Counted from the stretch's first letter, positions 29,863 to 39,342 are shown. The stretch is 64,000 nt of DNA from CAYXWH01 sp964468755 (GCA_964468755.1 CAYXWH010000002.1:1-64000), one strand, 5' to 3'. The notes: generated from the letters alone by a model not told the origin. Numbers and translations are program-made.

Positions 29863-31614
29863 GTGTCTTCAGACGAGTCAGAGCAGCAAAAGCTGGAAAT
29901 AGTCAGGCATTCTGCGTCTCACGTCATGGCCGAGGCGGTTCAGTCCATTTTCCCCGATGCCAGGTTTGGCATCGGCCCCGCCATTGAAGATGGGTTTTAC
30001 TATGACTTTGACCTGCCCCGCACCCTGAGCCCCGATGATTTACCGATTATAGAGAAGAAGATGAAGGAAATCATCGCGGCTGACCTGCCCTTTGACCACC
30101 GGGAAGCATCCAAGGAAGAAGCCAGGACCATCTTCGCCAATCAGCCGTACAAACTGGAGTTGGTTGAGGACATTCCCGACGAGAAGGTCAGTATTTACCA
30201 GCAGGGCAACTTCGTTGATTTATGCCGGGGTCCCCACGTCAGCTCCACCGGGCAAGTTCAAGCCTTCAAACTGCTCAGCATTGCCGGCGCCTACTGGCGG
30301 GGTGACGAAAGACAGCCCATGCTGCAACGGATTTACGGCGTCGCCTTTGCCACCGAAGAAGCCCTCACCGATTATTTGCACAAGCTCGATGAAGCCAGCC
30401 GGCGCGACCACCGCAAGCTGGGGAAGGAACTTGACCTGTTCAGTATCCACGAGGAAGCCGGGCCGGGACTGGTCCACTGGCATCCCCGGGGAGCCGCCAT
30501 ACGCCGTGTAATCGAGGACTTCTGGAAAGAAACACACATCAGGCACGGCTATGATATTGTCTACACCCCGCACATCGCCAAGGCTGACCTGTGGAAAACC
30601 AGCGGTCACTGGGAATTCTACCGCGAGAACATGTACAGCCCGATGGAAATAGACGAGCAACTCTACGTGCTCAAGCCAATGAACTGCGCCGCGCATATTC
30701 TAATCTACAAGACCAGACTGCGCAGCTACCGGGAATTGCCCATCCGCTACGCCGAACTGGGCACGGTCTACCGCTATGAGCGCTCCGGCGTGCTGCACGG
30801 ACTGGCCCGGGTGCGAGGATTCACCCAGGACGACGCCCATATTTTCTGTCGCTTCGACCAGCTGGAAGAGGAAGTGTCCGGGGTGTTGAGGTTAACCCGG
30901 TTTATGATGGAGACCTTCGGTTTTACCAAATACAAGGTGCTGCTTTCCACCCGACCGGAAAAGTATGCCGGTGAGCTACAGATGTGGGAAGATGCCACGG
31001 ATATATTACGCCGGTCATTGGAGAACTGCGGTATCAACTATGAGATTGACCCGGGAGAAGGGGTTTTTTATGGGCCCAAAATAGACACCAAGATTGAAGA
31101 CGCCCTGGGCAGGCCCTGGCAGGGACCCACGGTTCAGGTGGATTTCAACCTGCCCCAGAGGTTCAACGTCACCTATATCGGCGCCGACAGCCAGGAGCAC
31201 CTGGTAGCCATGGTGCACCGCACCGTGCTGGGCAGCATGGAACGCTTTCTGGCTTCACTTATTGAGCACTACGGGGGTGCCTTCCCGGTATGGCTGGCAC
31301 CGGTGCAGGTACGAATAATACCGGTGGCAGACCGGCACCTGGACTACTCCCGTACCATAGAAGCGGAACTAAAGACCGAAGGAATACGGGTGGAAGTGGA
31401 CGAGCGCTCGGAACGGATAAACCAGAAAATCCGTCAGGCACAACTGGAAAAGGTGCCCTATATGCTGATTGTCGGCGACAAAGAGGTGGGCGCGGCTACG
31501 TTATCGGTTCGCCTGCGCAGCGGCGAGCAGATGGCAGGCCAGTCCCTTGAAAATTTCAAGAAAAGGGTATGCAAAGCCATCGCCGAACGGGCAATAGAGA
31601 TTGGCGCCGATTAG
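29863..31614 (+). CDS. thrS: Threonyl-tRNA synthetase lacking the TGS domain
   Basis: Class II enzyme charging tRNA-Thr. The 583-residue product starts almost directly at the editing domain: RHSASHVMAEAVQSIFPDARFGIGPAIEDGFYYDF, with the HxxxH zinc-like editing motif at residues about 13-17. The usual 60-residue N-terminal TGS domain is absent. The catalytic core has the Cys of PMNCAAHI near 272, the class II motif 2 RYERSGVLHGLARVRGFTQDDAHIF, and motif 3 VHRTVLGSMERFLASLIEHYGG near 455. The anticodon domain follows. GTG start. It heads a thrS-infC-rpmI-rplT run. Confidence 0.95.
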   Translation: MSSDESEQQKLEIVRHSASHVMAEAVQSIFPDARFGIGPAIEDGFYYDFDLPRTLSPDDLPIIEKKMKEIIAADLPFDHREASKEEARTIFANQPYKLELVEDIPDEKVSIYQQGNFVDLCRGPHVSSTGQVQAFKLLSIAGAYWRGDERQPMLQRIYGVAFATEEALTDYLHKLDEASRRDHRKLGKELDLFSIHEEAGPGLVHWHPRGAAIRRVIEDFWKETHIRHGYDIVYTPHIAKADLWKTSGHWEFYRENMYSPMEIDEQLYVLKPMNCAAHILIYKTRLRSYRELPIRYAELGTVYRYERSGVLHGLARVRGFTQDDAHIFCRFDQLEEEVSGVLRLTRFMMETFGFTKYKVLLSTRPEKYAGELQMWEDATDILRRSLENCGINYEIDPGEGVFYGPKIDTKIEDALGRPWQGPTVQVDFNLPQRFNVTYIGADSQEHLVAMVHRTVLGSMERFLASLIEHYGGAFPVWLAPVQVRIIPVADRHLDYSRTIEAELKTEGIRVEVDERSERINQKIRQAQLEKVPYMLIVGDKEVGAATLSVRLRSGEQMAGQSLENFKKRVCKAIAERAIEIGAD

Positions 31615-31733
31615 CACACCATGACGGTTCTGGCAAATAAGCGTACGGAACATTTTCGGGTTGATAAATAGATATGAATGTGCTATAGTTTTATTTCGTA
31701 AGACACCTGTGCTTGAAGGAGGTAAATAAGGAC

Positions 31734-32303
31734 ATAATTAAGCAACTGCGTGTTAATGACAGGATTACAGCCAAAGAGATACGTCTGGTGGGGGACAAAG
31801 GGGAGCAGTTAGGCGTTATGCCCTTAGCACAGGCACAGGAAATGGCCAGGAGATCTGGCCTTGACCTCGTTGAGGTAGCTCCCACCGCAACACCGCCAGT
31901 ATGCCGCATTCTCGACTACGGCAAATATAAATACCAGCAGGCTAAAAAAGAGCACGAAGCAAGGAAGAGCCAGAGGGTCTCCCTGCTGAGAGAAATCCGG
32001 CTGCGGCCTAAAATCGGCGAGCACGATTTTAACGCTAAAGGCAGAACTGCCCGAAAGTTGTTATCGAGCGGGGATAAGGTCAAGGTAACGGTGTTGTTTC
32101 GGGGACGTGAAATCACCCACCCCGAGCTTGGCTGGAAGCTGCTGCAACGGATGGCAGATTGGTTGAACGATGTTGCCGTGATGGACAGGCAGCCGGTACT
32201 CGAGGGCAAGCGGATGAACATAATTCTGGTACCGGGCGGCGCGGCAACCAAAAGCAAACACGAGGTAAAGGAAACTCAGAATGCCAAAACAGAAAACACA
32301 TAA
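31734..32303 (+). CDS. infC: Translation initiation factor IF-3, non-AUG start
   Basis: IF-3 prevents subunit joining and checks the start codon and initiator tRNA. About 189 residues: N-terminal domain from RVNDRITAKEIRLVGDKGEQLGVMPL, the linker DYGKYKYQQAKKEHEARKSQR, and a C-terminal domain ending near EGKRMNIILVP. A TTG at 31713 overlaps the AAGGAGGT ribosome site itself, so it cannot be the start. The first plausible codons after the site are ATA at 31734 or ATT at 31737. Rare AUU/AUA starts are known for infC and let IF-3 repress its own synthesis. The exact start is inferred. Confidence 0.93.
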   Translation: MIKQLRVNDRITAKEIRLVGDKGEQLGVMPLAQAQEMARRSGLDLVEVAPTATPPVCRILDYGKYKYQQAKKEHEARKSQRVSLLREIRLRPKIGEHDFNAKGRTARKLLSSGDKVKVTVLFRGREITHPELGWKLLQRMADWLNDVAVMDRQPVLEGKRMNIILVPGGAATKSKHEVKETQNAKTENT

Positions 32304-32484
32304 AGGGGCGAAAAGCCGCTTCCATATTACCGGCACCGGTAAAGTTATGCGGATTAAGGGCCCGAAAAGCCACCTGCGCCGTAACAAGACGAGGCGGGTA
32401 AAGCGGCTTTTTGACGAGAAAATACCGCTGAACCCCGCTGACCGGGTACGGATAAAGAGGTTAATACCCTACGGAGTGAAATAG
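32281..32484 (+). CDS. rpmI: Ribosomal protein bL35
   Basis: A small basic 50S protein. The 67-residue product is complete: MPKQKTHKGAKSRFHITGTGKVMR at the start and the RRNKTRRVKRLF segment in the middle are characteristic. It overlaps the end of infC by 23 bases, so its translation is likely coupled to IF-3. Middle gene of the conserved infC-rpmI-rplT cluster. Confidence 0.96.
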   Translation: MPKQKTHKGAKSRFHITGTGKVMRIKGPKSHLRRNKTRRVKRLFDEKIPLNPADRVRIKRLIPYGVK

Positions 32485-32501
32485 ACAGGAGGGAATGTCT
32501 T

Positions 32502-32861
32502 TTGCCAAGAATTAAGAGAGGGACCACCGTCCGTCGTCGACATAAGAAGATACTGGCGATGACCAGGGGGCATCGAGGTGCCCGGCATTCCCTGTTTCGG
32601 ACCGCCAATGAGTCACTGCTGAAATCCCTGAGCTATGCCTACCGCCATCGGCGCGAGCGTAAGGGCGATATGAGGCGCCTGTGGATTTCACGGATTAACG
32701 CCGCCAGTCGAGCTCACGGACTCACTTACGGTCAATTTATCGACGGATTGAAAAAATCGGGGATTGAAATCAACCGCAAAATATTAGCCGAGATGGCAGT
32801 TTCCGAACCCGAAGCTATAGCTAACCTGGCGACTGTTGCCCGAGAGAAAGCCCAGAGCTAA
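32502..32861 (+). CDS. rplT: Ribosomal protein bL20
   Basis: Binds 23S rRNA early in 50S assembly and in many bacteria represses the infC-rpmI-rplT transcript. The 119-residue product has the long basic N-terminal arm (PRIKRGTTVRRRHKKILAMTRGHRGARHSLFRTANESLLKSLSYAYRHRRERKGDMRRLW) and the globular C-terminus (INAASRAHGLTYGQFIDGLKKSGIEINRKILAEMA). TTG start at 32502 with AGGAGGG upstream; it ends the cluster before a terminator. Confidence 0.96.
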   Translation: MPRIKRGTTVRRRHKKILAMTRGHRGARHSLFRTANESLLKSLSYAYRHRRERKGDMRRLWISRINAASRAHGLTYGQFIDGLKKSGIEINRKILAEMAVSEPEAIANLATVAREKAQS

Positions 32862-32894
32862 ACCACCGGGTGTTGTCCAACCGGGCTTACTCAT

Positions 32895-32933
32895 ATTCCC
32901 CTTCCCACCAACCGGGGATGGGGAATTCTTCTT
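32895..32933 (+). terminator. Terminator between rplT and pheS
   Basis: ATTCCCC (32895-32901) pairs with GGGGAAT (32920-32926), with a further TCCC/GGGA stem inside, followed by TCTTCTT. It probably ends the thrS-infC-rpmI-rplT transcript, or attenuates read-through into pheST. Confidence 0.55.
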
Positions 32934-32980
32934 GAAAGACCGGCTATTGGACGGAGAGAGAGCAGGGCAAAGGCACGACG

Positions 32981-34021
32981 ATGACAGCACAACTTGATGA
33001 GCTAGAGTCGAAAGCATTACAGGAACTGGCCGGTATTGACCAGGTTAAAGAGCTGGATACATGGCGGGTGCGCTACCTGGGTAAGAAGGGAGCGCTGACC
33101 GCCATACTGCGCAGCCTGTCATCGCTTTCCCTGGAAGAAAGAAAGACGGTGGGCAGCCGCGCCAACGAAGTGAAGAAGCTCCTTGAAGACAGCCTGAAAC
33201 AGAAAGACCAGTCTTTACGAGAGACGCAGTTCACTGCTGACCGCCAAAAAGAAACCGTGGACGTTACCCTGCCCGGTCGGCCACTGCCGGTCGGTCACCT
33301 TCATCCCATCACCCAGACAATAAACGAAATGTGTGACATCTTTATGTCCATGGGCTTTCAGGTCATGGGGGGACCCGACGTGGAGTGGGACAGCTATAAC
33401 TTCGAGGCGCTCAATATCCCCGCCGAACACCCGTCCCGTGATACCATGTCGACCTCATGGGTGGACTATCGAAACGAGAGCGACAATATGACCATGCTGC
33501 TACGCACCCATACCACATCAGTCACCGCCCGGGTGGTCGAGACCATGACACCGCCGATACGGGTCATATATCCGGGTAAAGTCTACCGCTATGAAGCCAG
33601 TGACGCCACCCATGTCCCGATGTTCCACCAGATTGACGGATTTGCCGTTGATAAAGGCATTACCATGGCTGACCTCAAGGGAACGCTTTACGAGTTCGCC
33701 CGCCGCTTCTTCGGCGAGGAGCGGAAGGTCCGTTTCCGCTGTGATTATTTTCCCTTCGTCGAGCCCGGCGTGGAGATGGCTATCGAATGTTTGAACTGCC
33801 GCGGCAGTGGCTGCCGGCTGTGCGGCTACAGCGGCTGGATAGAAATACTGGGTGCCGGCATGACCCACCCCAAGGTGCTGGAGCGCGGCGGCATCGACTC
33901 CAAGGCATATGGCAGCTTTGCCTTTGGTATTGGCATTGACCGGCTGCCCATGCTCCGCTACGGGATTGATGATGTGAGGCTGTTTTACGGTAACGACCTC
34001 CGATTTTTAAGACAGTTCTAG
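32981..34021 (+). CDS. pheS: Phenylalanyl-tRNA synthetase alpha subunit
   Basis: Catalytic subunit of the alpha2-beta2 class II enzyme charging tRNA-Phe. The 346-residue product has an N-terminal coiled coil (1 to about 85), then LPVGHLHPITQTINEMCDIFMSMGFQV (motif 1 region) and PPIRVIYPGKVYRYEASDATHVPMFHQIDGFAVDKG (motif 2) near 185-220. Motif 3, AFGIGIDRLPMLRYGIDDVR, is near the end. A CLNCRGSGCRLCGYSGWIEILG segment near 270 is typical. Starts 10 bases ahead of pheT in the normal order. Confidence 0.96.
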   Translation: MTAQLDELESKALQELAGIDQVKELDTWRVRYLGKKGALTAILRSLSSLSLEERKTVGSRANEVKKLLEDSLKQKDQSLRETQFTADRQKETVDVTLPGRPLPVGHLHPITQTINEMCDIFMSMGFQVMGGPDVEWDSYNFEALNIPAEHPSRDTMSTSWVDYRNESDNMTMLLRTHTTSVTARVVETMTPPIRVIYPGKVYRYEASDATHVPMFHQIDGFAVDKGITMADLKGTLYEFARRFFGEERKVRFRCDYFPFVEPGVEMAIECLNCRGSGCRLCGYSGWIEILGAGMTHPKVLERGGIDSKAYGSFAFGIGIDRLPMLRYGIDDVRLFYGNDLRFLRQF

Positions 34022-34031
34022 GATTGAAGCA

Positions 34032-36437
34032 ATGAAAGTCCCATTGAGCTGGTTAAAGGAATATGTGGATATCACGCTGCCACCCGCGGAGATAGCGGAA
34101 CGGCTGACCATGGCTGGCAGCGAGGTCAAGGGGATGCAGGTCATCGGCGGTAGCTGGGAGAACATTGTTATCGGCCGGATAACGGCGGTTGACCCCCACC
34201 CCAACGCCGACCGCCTCCGCCTGACCACCGTAGACCTGGGCACCGAAAAGGAGACCGTGGTCTGCGGCGCTCCCAACCTCAATGTCGGCGACAATATCGC
34301 TTTTGCCCGTGTCGGGGCACAGCTTATCGACCCGTATAAAGGCAACATGGTACGGCTGACGCCGGCAAAGATTCGCGGCGTGGTCTCCCGCGGTATGGTC
34401 TGTTCGGAAAAAGAACTGGGCATATCCGACAGCCATGAAGGCATCATGGTCCTGCCAACGGAGCTACCGGTAGGCGCCCCGCTCGCGGATTACCTGGGGG
34501 ATACCGTCCTGGATATTGATGTCACCCCCAACCGCCCCGACTGTCTTTCGGTAATCGGCATCGCCAGAGAAGTGGCGGCACTTACCGGACAAAGCACCCA
34601 TATCCCGGAAATTGCCTACGCCGAAACCGGGCTACCCATAGACGAGCAAATATCAGTGGAAATCATTGACGCTGACCTGTGCGCCCGCTACTGCGCCAGC
34701 CTGATAACCGGCATCAAGATAGTCGAGTCCCCGCGCTGGATGCAGGAACGGCTTGTCGCCTGCGGCATGCGTCCGATAAACAACATAGTTGATATTACCA
34801 ACTACATAATGCTGGAATACGGGCAGCCCCTGCACTCCTTCGACTATGAAAAAATCAGGGACAGGAAAATCATTGTCCGCCGGGCGCAAAACGGGGAGAT
34901 GATTGAAAGCCTCGATGGGGTAGAACGAACACTGTCCCCCGATATGCTGGTCATCGCTGATGCCGGGCGGGCGGTGGCTATCGCCGGGGTAATGGGCGGC
35001 GCCAACAGCGAGGTAACTGAAAACACAACCTCGATATTGCTGGAAGCCGCCAGCTTTAAACCGGCCAGCATTCACTATACCGCCGCCAGGTTACAGCTTG
35101 CCAGTGAAGCCTCGATGCGTTTTGAGCGTGGCATCCGCCCCGGACTGACCATCCCCGCCCTGAAACACGCCACCCGCCTGATTGCCGAGTTGGGCGGTGG
35201 CAAAGTCGCCGGGGGCATCGCCGATGTCTACCCGGGGGAAACGGAGCCGGAACCGATAAGGCTGTCCACCAGCCAGGCTACACGAATTTCCGGCGTGGAG
35301 TTCAGCCTGAAGCAGATAACCGAAACGCTGACATACCTTGGCTTTAATGTCAGCTCCGCCGGTAACGATACTGAAGTCCTGGTCACCGCTCCCTACTGGC
35401 GAAATGATATCAGCCTGGAAGTCGACCTTATCGAGGAAGTCGCCCGCATCGTCGGCTATGACCGGATTCCCATGACCATGCTCAGCGAGCCGATACCCCC
35501 GCACAACCCCGACCCGCTCCCCGGCTTTACCCGGAAAGTAAGGAATTGCCTGGTGGGTCACGGCTTTCAGGAGCTTGTCACCTATTCACTGGTCGGCTGG
35601 GATACGCTACTCAAGCTACTTCCGGAAACCGGACAACCGGAACCGGTGCCACTGCGTTTAGCCAATCCAATGACCGCCGAGCAGGAATATCTGCGGCCAA
35701 ACCTCCGTGCCAACCTGCTCACCGCCCTGGCGAGCAACCGGCGGTATGAAGACGGCACAATACGACTCTTTGAGCTGGGCAAAGTATACCTGCCCCGCGA
35801 GAAAGAGCTTCCTGAAGAGCCGGAGTTCCTCTGCGCCGTGATAAGCGGTGCCAGAGTCGAGGAATCATGGCTGGGCGAGGCGCAGCCGCCGGGCTTCTTT
35901 GATACCAAGGGTATTGTCGAGAACCTGCTCGGCAATTTACAAGTGAACGCTGACTTTGAGCCGTCTCATGACCAGAGCCTGCACCCGTCCCGGCAAGCCG
36001 CCGTCATCATTGGTGGGAACCGATTGGGAATACTCGGTGAAGTCCACCCCAGGGTTATTGAGGCGTTCGACCTTGAAGATAAAACTTACCTGTTTGAACT
36101 CAATGTGAAGGCGCTGCTGCCATTCGTCAGCGAGCACAGAATGTACCAGCCGGTCCCCCGCTTCCCCGGCATTGTCCGCGATATCGCCCTGACTGTTGAT
36201 TTGGAAACGAGCCACCGCCGGATTGAGGAGATTATCCGCGGTTTCCCGCTGGTAAGCGGAGTCACCGTCTTCGACGTATACACGGGAAAGCAGGTGCCAC
36301 CGGGGAAGAAATCCCTCGCCTATCGCATTGTCTACCGGTCACCGGAACATACGCTGGTTGATGACGAGGTGAACAAAGTCCAGGAGAAAATCCTGAAGCA
36401 GCTCTCCCGACAACTCGGAGCTACCCTGCGCGCTTGA
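34032..36437 (+). CDS. pheT: Phenylalanyl-tRNA synthetase beta subunit
   Basis: An 801-residue subunit that binds tRNA-Phe and hydrolyses mischarged Tyr-tRNA. Domains in order: N-terminal PheT-N; an OB-fold tRNA-binding domain at about 40-150 (IVIGRITAVDPHPNADRLRLTTVDLG); B3/4 editing domain at about 210-385 (RPINNIVDITNYIMLEYGQPLHSFD); B5 at about 400-475; a catalytic-like core; and the C-terminal ferredoxin-fold anticodon-binding domain (YQPVPRFPGIVRDIALTVD). Full length. Last gene of the cluster, facing proS. Confidence 0.96.
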   Translation: MKVPLSWLKEYVDITLPPAEIAERLTMAGSEVKGMQVIGGSWENIVIGRITAVDPHPNADRLRLTTVDLGTEKETVVCGAPNLNVGDNIAFARVGAQLIDPYKGNMVRLTPAKIRGVVSRGMVCSEKELGISDSHEGIMVLPTELPVGAPLADYLGDTVLDIDVTPNRPDCLSVIGIAREVAALTGQSTHIPEIAYAETGLPIDEQISVEIIDADLCARYCASLITGIKIVESPRWMQERLVACGMRPINNIVDITNYIMLEYGQPLHSFDYEKIRDRKIIVRRAQNGEMIESLDGVERTLSPDMLVIADAGRAVAIAGVMGGANSEVTENTTSILLEAASFKPASIHYTAARLQLASEASMRFERGIRPGLTIPALKHATRLIAELGGGKVAGGIADVYPGETEPEPIRLSTSQATRISGVEFSLKQITETLTYLGFNVSSAGNDTEVLVTAPYWRNDISLEVDLIEEVARIVGYDRIPMTMLSEPIPPHNPDPLPGFTRKVRNCLVGHGFQELVTYSLVGWDTLLKLLPETGQPEPVPLRLANPMTAEQEYLRPNLRANLLTALASNRRYEDGTIRLFELGKVYLPREKELPEEPEFLCAVISGARVEESWLGEAQPPGFFDTKGIVENLLGNLQVNADFEPSHDQSLHPSRQAAVIIGGNRLGILGEVHPRVIEAFDLEDKTYLFELNVKALLPFVSEHRMYQPVPRFPGIVRDIALTVDLETSHRRIEEIIRGFPLVSGVTVFDVYTGKQVPPGKKSLAYRIVYRSPEHTLVDDEVNKVQEKILKQLSRQLGATLRA

Positions 36438-36455
36438 GAAACAGCCAGCAGACAA

Positions 36456-38159
36456 CTACGCTGCGCTTGACGCCATCTCCTTAATCCTGGCTACCACTGC
36501 CTCCAGCGGCACCAGTTCCGCTTCCTTTTCCGAGCGCTTCTTTATTTCCACACTATCATTCTTCAGGCTGCGCGGGCTGATGGTAAGCCGTAACGGTATC
36601 CCGACCAGGTCGGCATCATTGAACTTGATGCCAGCCGATTCCTGCCGGTCGTCGAAAAGCACTTCCAGCCCCTCCGCCTCAAGCTCAGCATAGAGCTTCT
36701 CGGTAACCCCGGCAACGTCCGACCCTTCCCGGTAGAGGGGACAGAGGTAGATTTGGTACGGAGCTATCGGCATGGGCCAGATGATGCCCTGGTCATCATG
36801 GCTTTGCTCGATGGCGGCGGATAGCAGCCGGCCAACACCTATCCCGTAGCACCCCATTACCAGGGGGCGGGATACGCCCTTCTCATCGATATAGAACGCG
36901 CCCAGCTTCTCGCTGAAAAAGGTGCCCAGCTTGAAAATATGGCCGACCTCGATACCAAAGAGCGAAGCCAGCCTGCCCCCACACCCGCTACATACCTGCC
37001 CGGCACGGGCTCGGGCAATGTCCGCCACTACATCCGCAGTGAAGTCGCGCGGGAAGTTGACGTTTTTACAGTGGGTATCCGGCTTGTTGCCTCCGGCGAC
37101 TAAGTTGGTACCGGTATTCAGGGAATCATCGGCAATCACCCTGATATCTTTGAGACCTATCGGGGAAGCGGCACCGGGGACAATGCCTGCCGCCGTCACC
37201 TCATCTTCGGTAGCCATACGCAGCTCAACGCCACCAAGTACATTCTTCAGCTTTATCTCGTTAACCTCAAGGTCGCCACGGATAGCCACGAAGATAAGCT
37301 CGCCATCGGCTACGTAGAAAACCGCCTTGATGGTCTGGCTTGACGGTACCCCGAGAAAGCCGGAAACCTCTTCAATGGTCGCCATACCCGGCGTGGCTAC
37401 CTCTTCCAGTGGCAGGGGGGCACCGCTCCCGGCGCTTTCTTTCACGCTCTGCGCCTTCTCCGCATTGGCGGCATAGTTGCACTGAGGACAGTAGATGACT
37501 TCATCCTCACCGTTTTCAGCGACCAGCATGAACTCATGGGAATCCTTGCCGCCGATGGCACCGCTATCCGCTTCCACCAGGAGAGCCGGTAGGCCGCAGC
37601 GAGCGTAGATATTCTTGTATGCCTGAAGCATCTTCCGGTAGCTCTCATCCAGTCCGGATTCATCGGCATCAAAGCTATAGAGGTCTTTCATGGGAAACTC
37701 ACGTACCCGTATCAACCCGCCCCGCGGCCGGGGCTCATCGCGGAACTTGGTCTGTATCTGGTAGAGAAGCAAGGGCAGGTCACGGTAGCTCTGCACATTG
37801 CGACTGACCAGCTGGGTGATAACCTCTTCATGGGTTGGCCCCAGTGCCAGCTTGCGCTCCCGGCGGTCAAACAGGGTAAACAGTCCCTTGCCGAAAGCCC
37901 GGTCACGCCCTGTCTCCTGCCACATCTCCAGCGGCTGCAGCACCGGCATACTCAGCTCCTGACCGCCCGCCCTGTCCATTTCCTCGCGGATTATATTCTC
38001 TATCTTTTTGAGCACCCGCCATGCCAGCGGCAGATAGGAGTATACCCCGGCGGCCAGCTGGCTTATCATTCCCGCCCGCAGCATCAACTGGTGGCTGACC
38101 GACTCCGCCTCCGCCGGCACCTCGCGCAAAGTTTTACCAAATAGCTTCGATACCCGCAC
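36456..38159 (-). CDS. proS: Prolyl-tRNA synthetase, bacterial type
   Basis: Class II enzyme charging tRNA-Pro. The 567-residue product has motif 1 (LMLRAGMISQLAAGVYSYLPLAWRVLKKIENIIREEMDRAGGQE), TRDEPRPRGGLIRVREFPMKDLYSFD (motif 2) near 136-165, and motif 3 MGCYGIGVGRLLSAAIEQSHDDQGIIWP near 435. The YbaK-like editing insertion lies between about 225 and 385. Its GSSQTIKAVFY-like IEEVSGFLGVPSSQTIKAVFYVADGELIFVAIRGD shows this is the bacterial form that clears Ala-tRNA-Pro. GTG start with GGAG upstream. Convergent with pheT. Confidence 0.95.
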   Translation of the reverse strand: MRVSKLFGKTLREVPAEAESVSHQLMLRAGMISQLAAGVYSYLPLAWRVLKKIENIIREEMDRAGGQELSMPVLQPLEMWQETGRDRAFGKGLFTLFDRRERKLALGPTHEEVITQLVSRNVQSYRDLPLLLYQIQTKFRDEPRPRGGLIRVREFPMKDLYSFDADESGLDESYRKMLQAYKNIYARCGLPALLVEADSGAIGGKDSHEFMLVAENGEDEVIYCPQCNYAANAEKAQSVKESAGSGAPLPLEEVATPGMATIEEVSGFLGVPSSQTIKAVFYVADGELIFVAIRGDLEVNEIKLKNVLGGVELRMATEDEVTAAGIVPGAASPIGLKDIRVIADDSLNTGTNLVAGGNKPDTHCKNVNFPRDFTADVVADIARARAGQVCSGCGGRLASLFGIEVGHIFKLGTFFSEKLGAFYIDEKGVSRPLVMGCYGIGVGRLLSAAIEQSHDDQGIIWPMPIAPYQIYLCPLYREGSDVAGVTEKLYAELEAEGLEVLFDDRQESAGIKFNDADLVGIPLRLTISPRSLKNDSVEIKKRSEKEAELVPLEAVVARIKEMASSAA

Positions 38160-38237
38160 TTTATCACTCCATCAGATTATTGATTTAGGCTACTGCTAAT
38201 TCGATACCGACCGGTATCCTTATACTTATCTTTACCC

Positions 38238-39173
38238 TCAACCACCGCACAAGGTGGCCAGAGCGTTCATCTCCATGATCATATCGTACATGGTCAATTC
38301 CTGACTGTCTATCAGCTCCTGCAATTGCAGGTATCTCGCCTCCTTCTCATCCACTATCCCCTGCTGCGCTTCTATCCCGGATTCAAAGAGCTGCGATTCA
38401 GTGGTAACCGAATTACCAAAATATTTGCTGTTGAATTCGTCAACGAGTCTATTATACTCATCAACCGCCTCTTGATAGCCGGAATATGCGCCCTTCGCAG
38501 CCTCCTGCAATTCTACTATTATGTCAACTCTTACATTATACTCCCGCCTTAGCTCGGCATATCGCTTGTATTCCTTGGGACTGGGAAAAGACCAGCCCCG
38601 GTAATACAGGGCGTTCTCTTCCCTGGTCACTACCCTGCCCGAGGTTGTTTCCAGTGCCAGGTTCTGCCCGGGAGCTACTTCGGCAACCACCCACGAGTGG
38701 TTGGAATCAACCAGGTCCCCGACGCCGGTTTCCACATTGCCCACCTGGATGACAGCGGCAATGCCGTAGGTTTTTAACATGTTCCAGACATCCGCCGCCA
38801 TGTCGGCGCAGACGAAGAAATCGGTGGTGCTGTAGGTATGTGTCTCATGGTAATGCCTGACGATATTAGCCGCCGTCTCCGCCGGCGTTTCCCCCACCAG
38901 TTCATTCGCCTTCCGGGGAACACCCGCCTGGCTTTCCATCTCGGCAACCCGCAGCTGCGCCGCTTTTAGCCGGGCGTCAATGTCCTCGTTCTCTTCCCGG
39001 AGGTCATTTATTTCACCCTGCAGGTCACCAATCTGCGACTGTGCCGCTTCGAGCTTGGTCTTAAGATAATCATAAGATTGTTGAGAAACGCCGCCGCCCC
39101 CACACCCGTACAGCAGACCGGTGAGTAATATCACTACCAGGGGTATTAGGATTGTTTTATAGTTTTTTCTCAT
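38238..39173 (-). CDS. Lipoprotein with coiled coil and transglutaminase-like domain
   Basis: A 311-residue protein. Residues 1-24 are a lipoprotein signal ending LLYGC with Cys24. Residues about 30-85 form a coiled coil rich in Glu, Gln and Lys. A globular domain at about 95-205 contains C122 in FFVCADMAADVWNMLK, H159 in DSNHSWV and E175 in LALETTSG. That spacing resembles the Cys-His-Asp/Glu triad of transglutaminase-like cysteine proteases. A second helical region follows to the end (210-311). It is therefore probably an extracellular, membrane-anchored transglutaminase-like protein. Substrate is unknown, and the triad is my own reading. It stands between ispG and proS with no operon partner. 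Confidence 0.65.
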   Translation of the reverse strand: MRKNYKTILIPLVVILLTGLLYGCGGGGVSQQSYDYLKTKLEAAQSQIGDLQGEINDLREENEDIDARLKAAQLRVAEMESQAGVPRKANELVGETPAETAANIVRHYHETHTYSTTDFFVCADMAADVWNMLKTYGIAAVIQVGNVETGVGDLVDSNHSWVVAEVAPGQNLALETTSGRVVTREENALYYRGWSFPSPKEYKRYAELRREYNVRVDIIVELQEAAKGAYSGYQEAVDEYNRLVDEFNSKYFGNSVTTESQLFESGIEAQQGIVDEKEARYLQLQELIDSQELTMYDMIMEMNALATLCGG

Positions 39174-39209
39174 TCTTAACCCTGATATTTTACAACCCTC
39201 CTCCGGTGT

Positions 39210-39238
39210 CCCCCACCCCCGGTAAGTAAGGGGGAGGG
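39210..39238 (-). terminator. GC-rich hairpin after ispG
   Basis: On the minus strand CCCTCCCCC pairs with GGGGGTGGG across a 9-base loop, with one T-T mismatch. No U-run follows, so it may be a transcript-end barrier rather than a classic intrinsic terminator. It separates the ispG operon from the downstream lipoprotein gene. Confidence 0.4.
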
Positions 39239-39342
39239 ATTCTAAGAGGGGCCGGCGCTCCTCCGGGACACTCCGTAAAGCAAGGTCGTTTATCTCCGGA
39301 GCTCTTTACCCGGATTACGCCACCATTCACCAGGAAATCTCC

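Noticed and set aside
29790..33000. T-box leaders before thrS, pheS, proS or metG
   Set aside because: No T-box consensus or specifier-loop layout was seen; only simple terminator-like hairpins are present before thrS and pheS.
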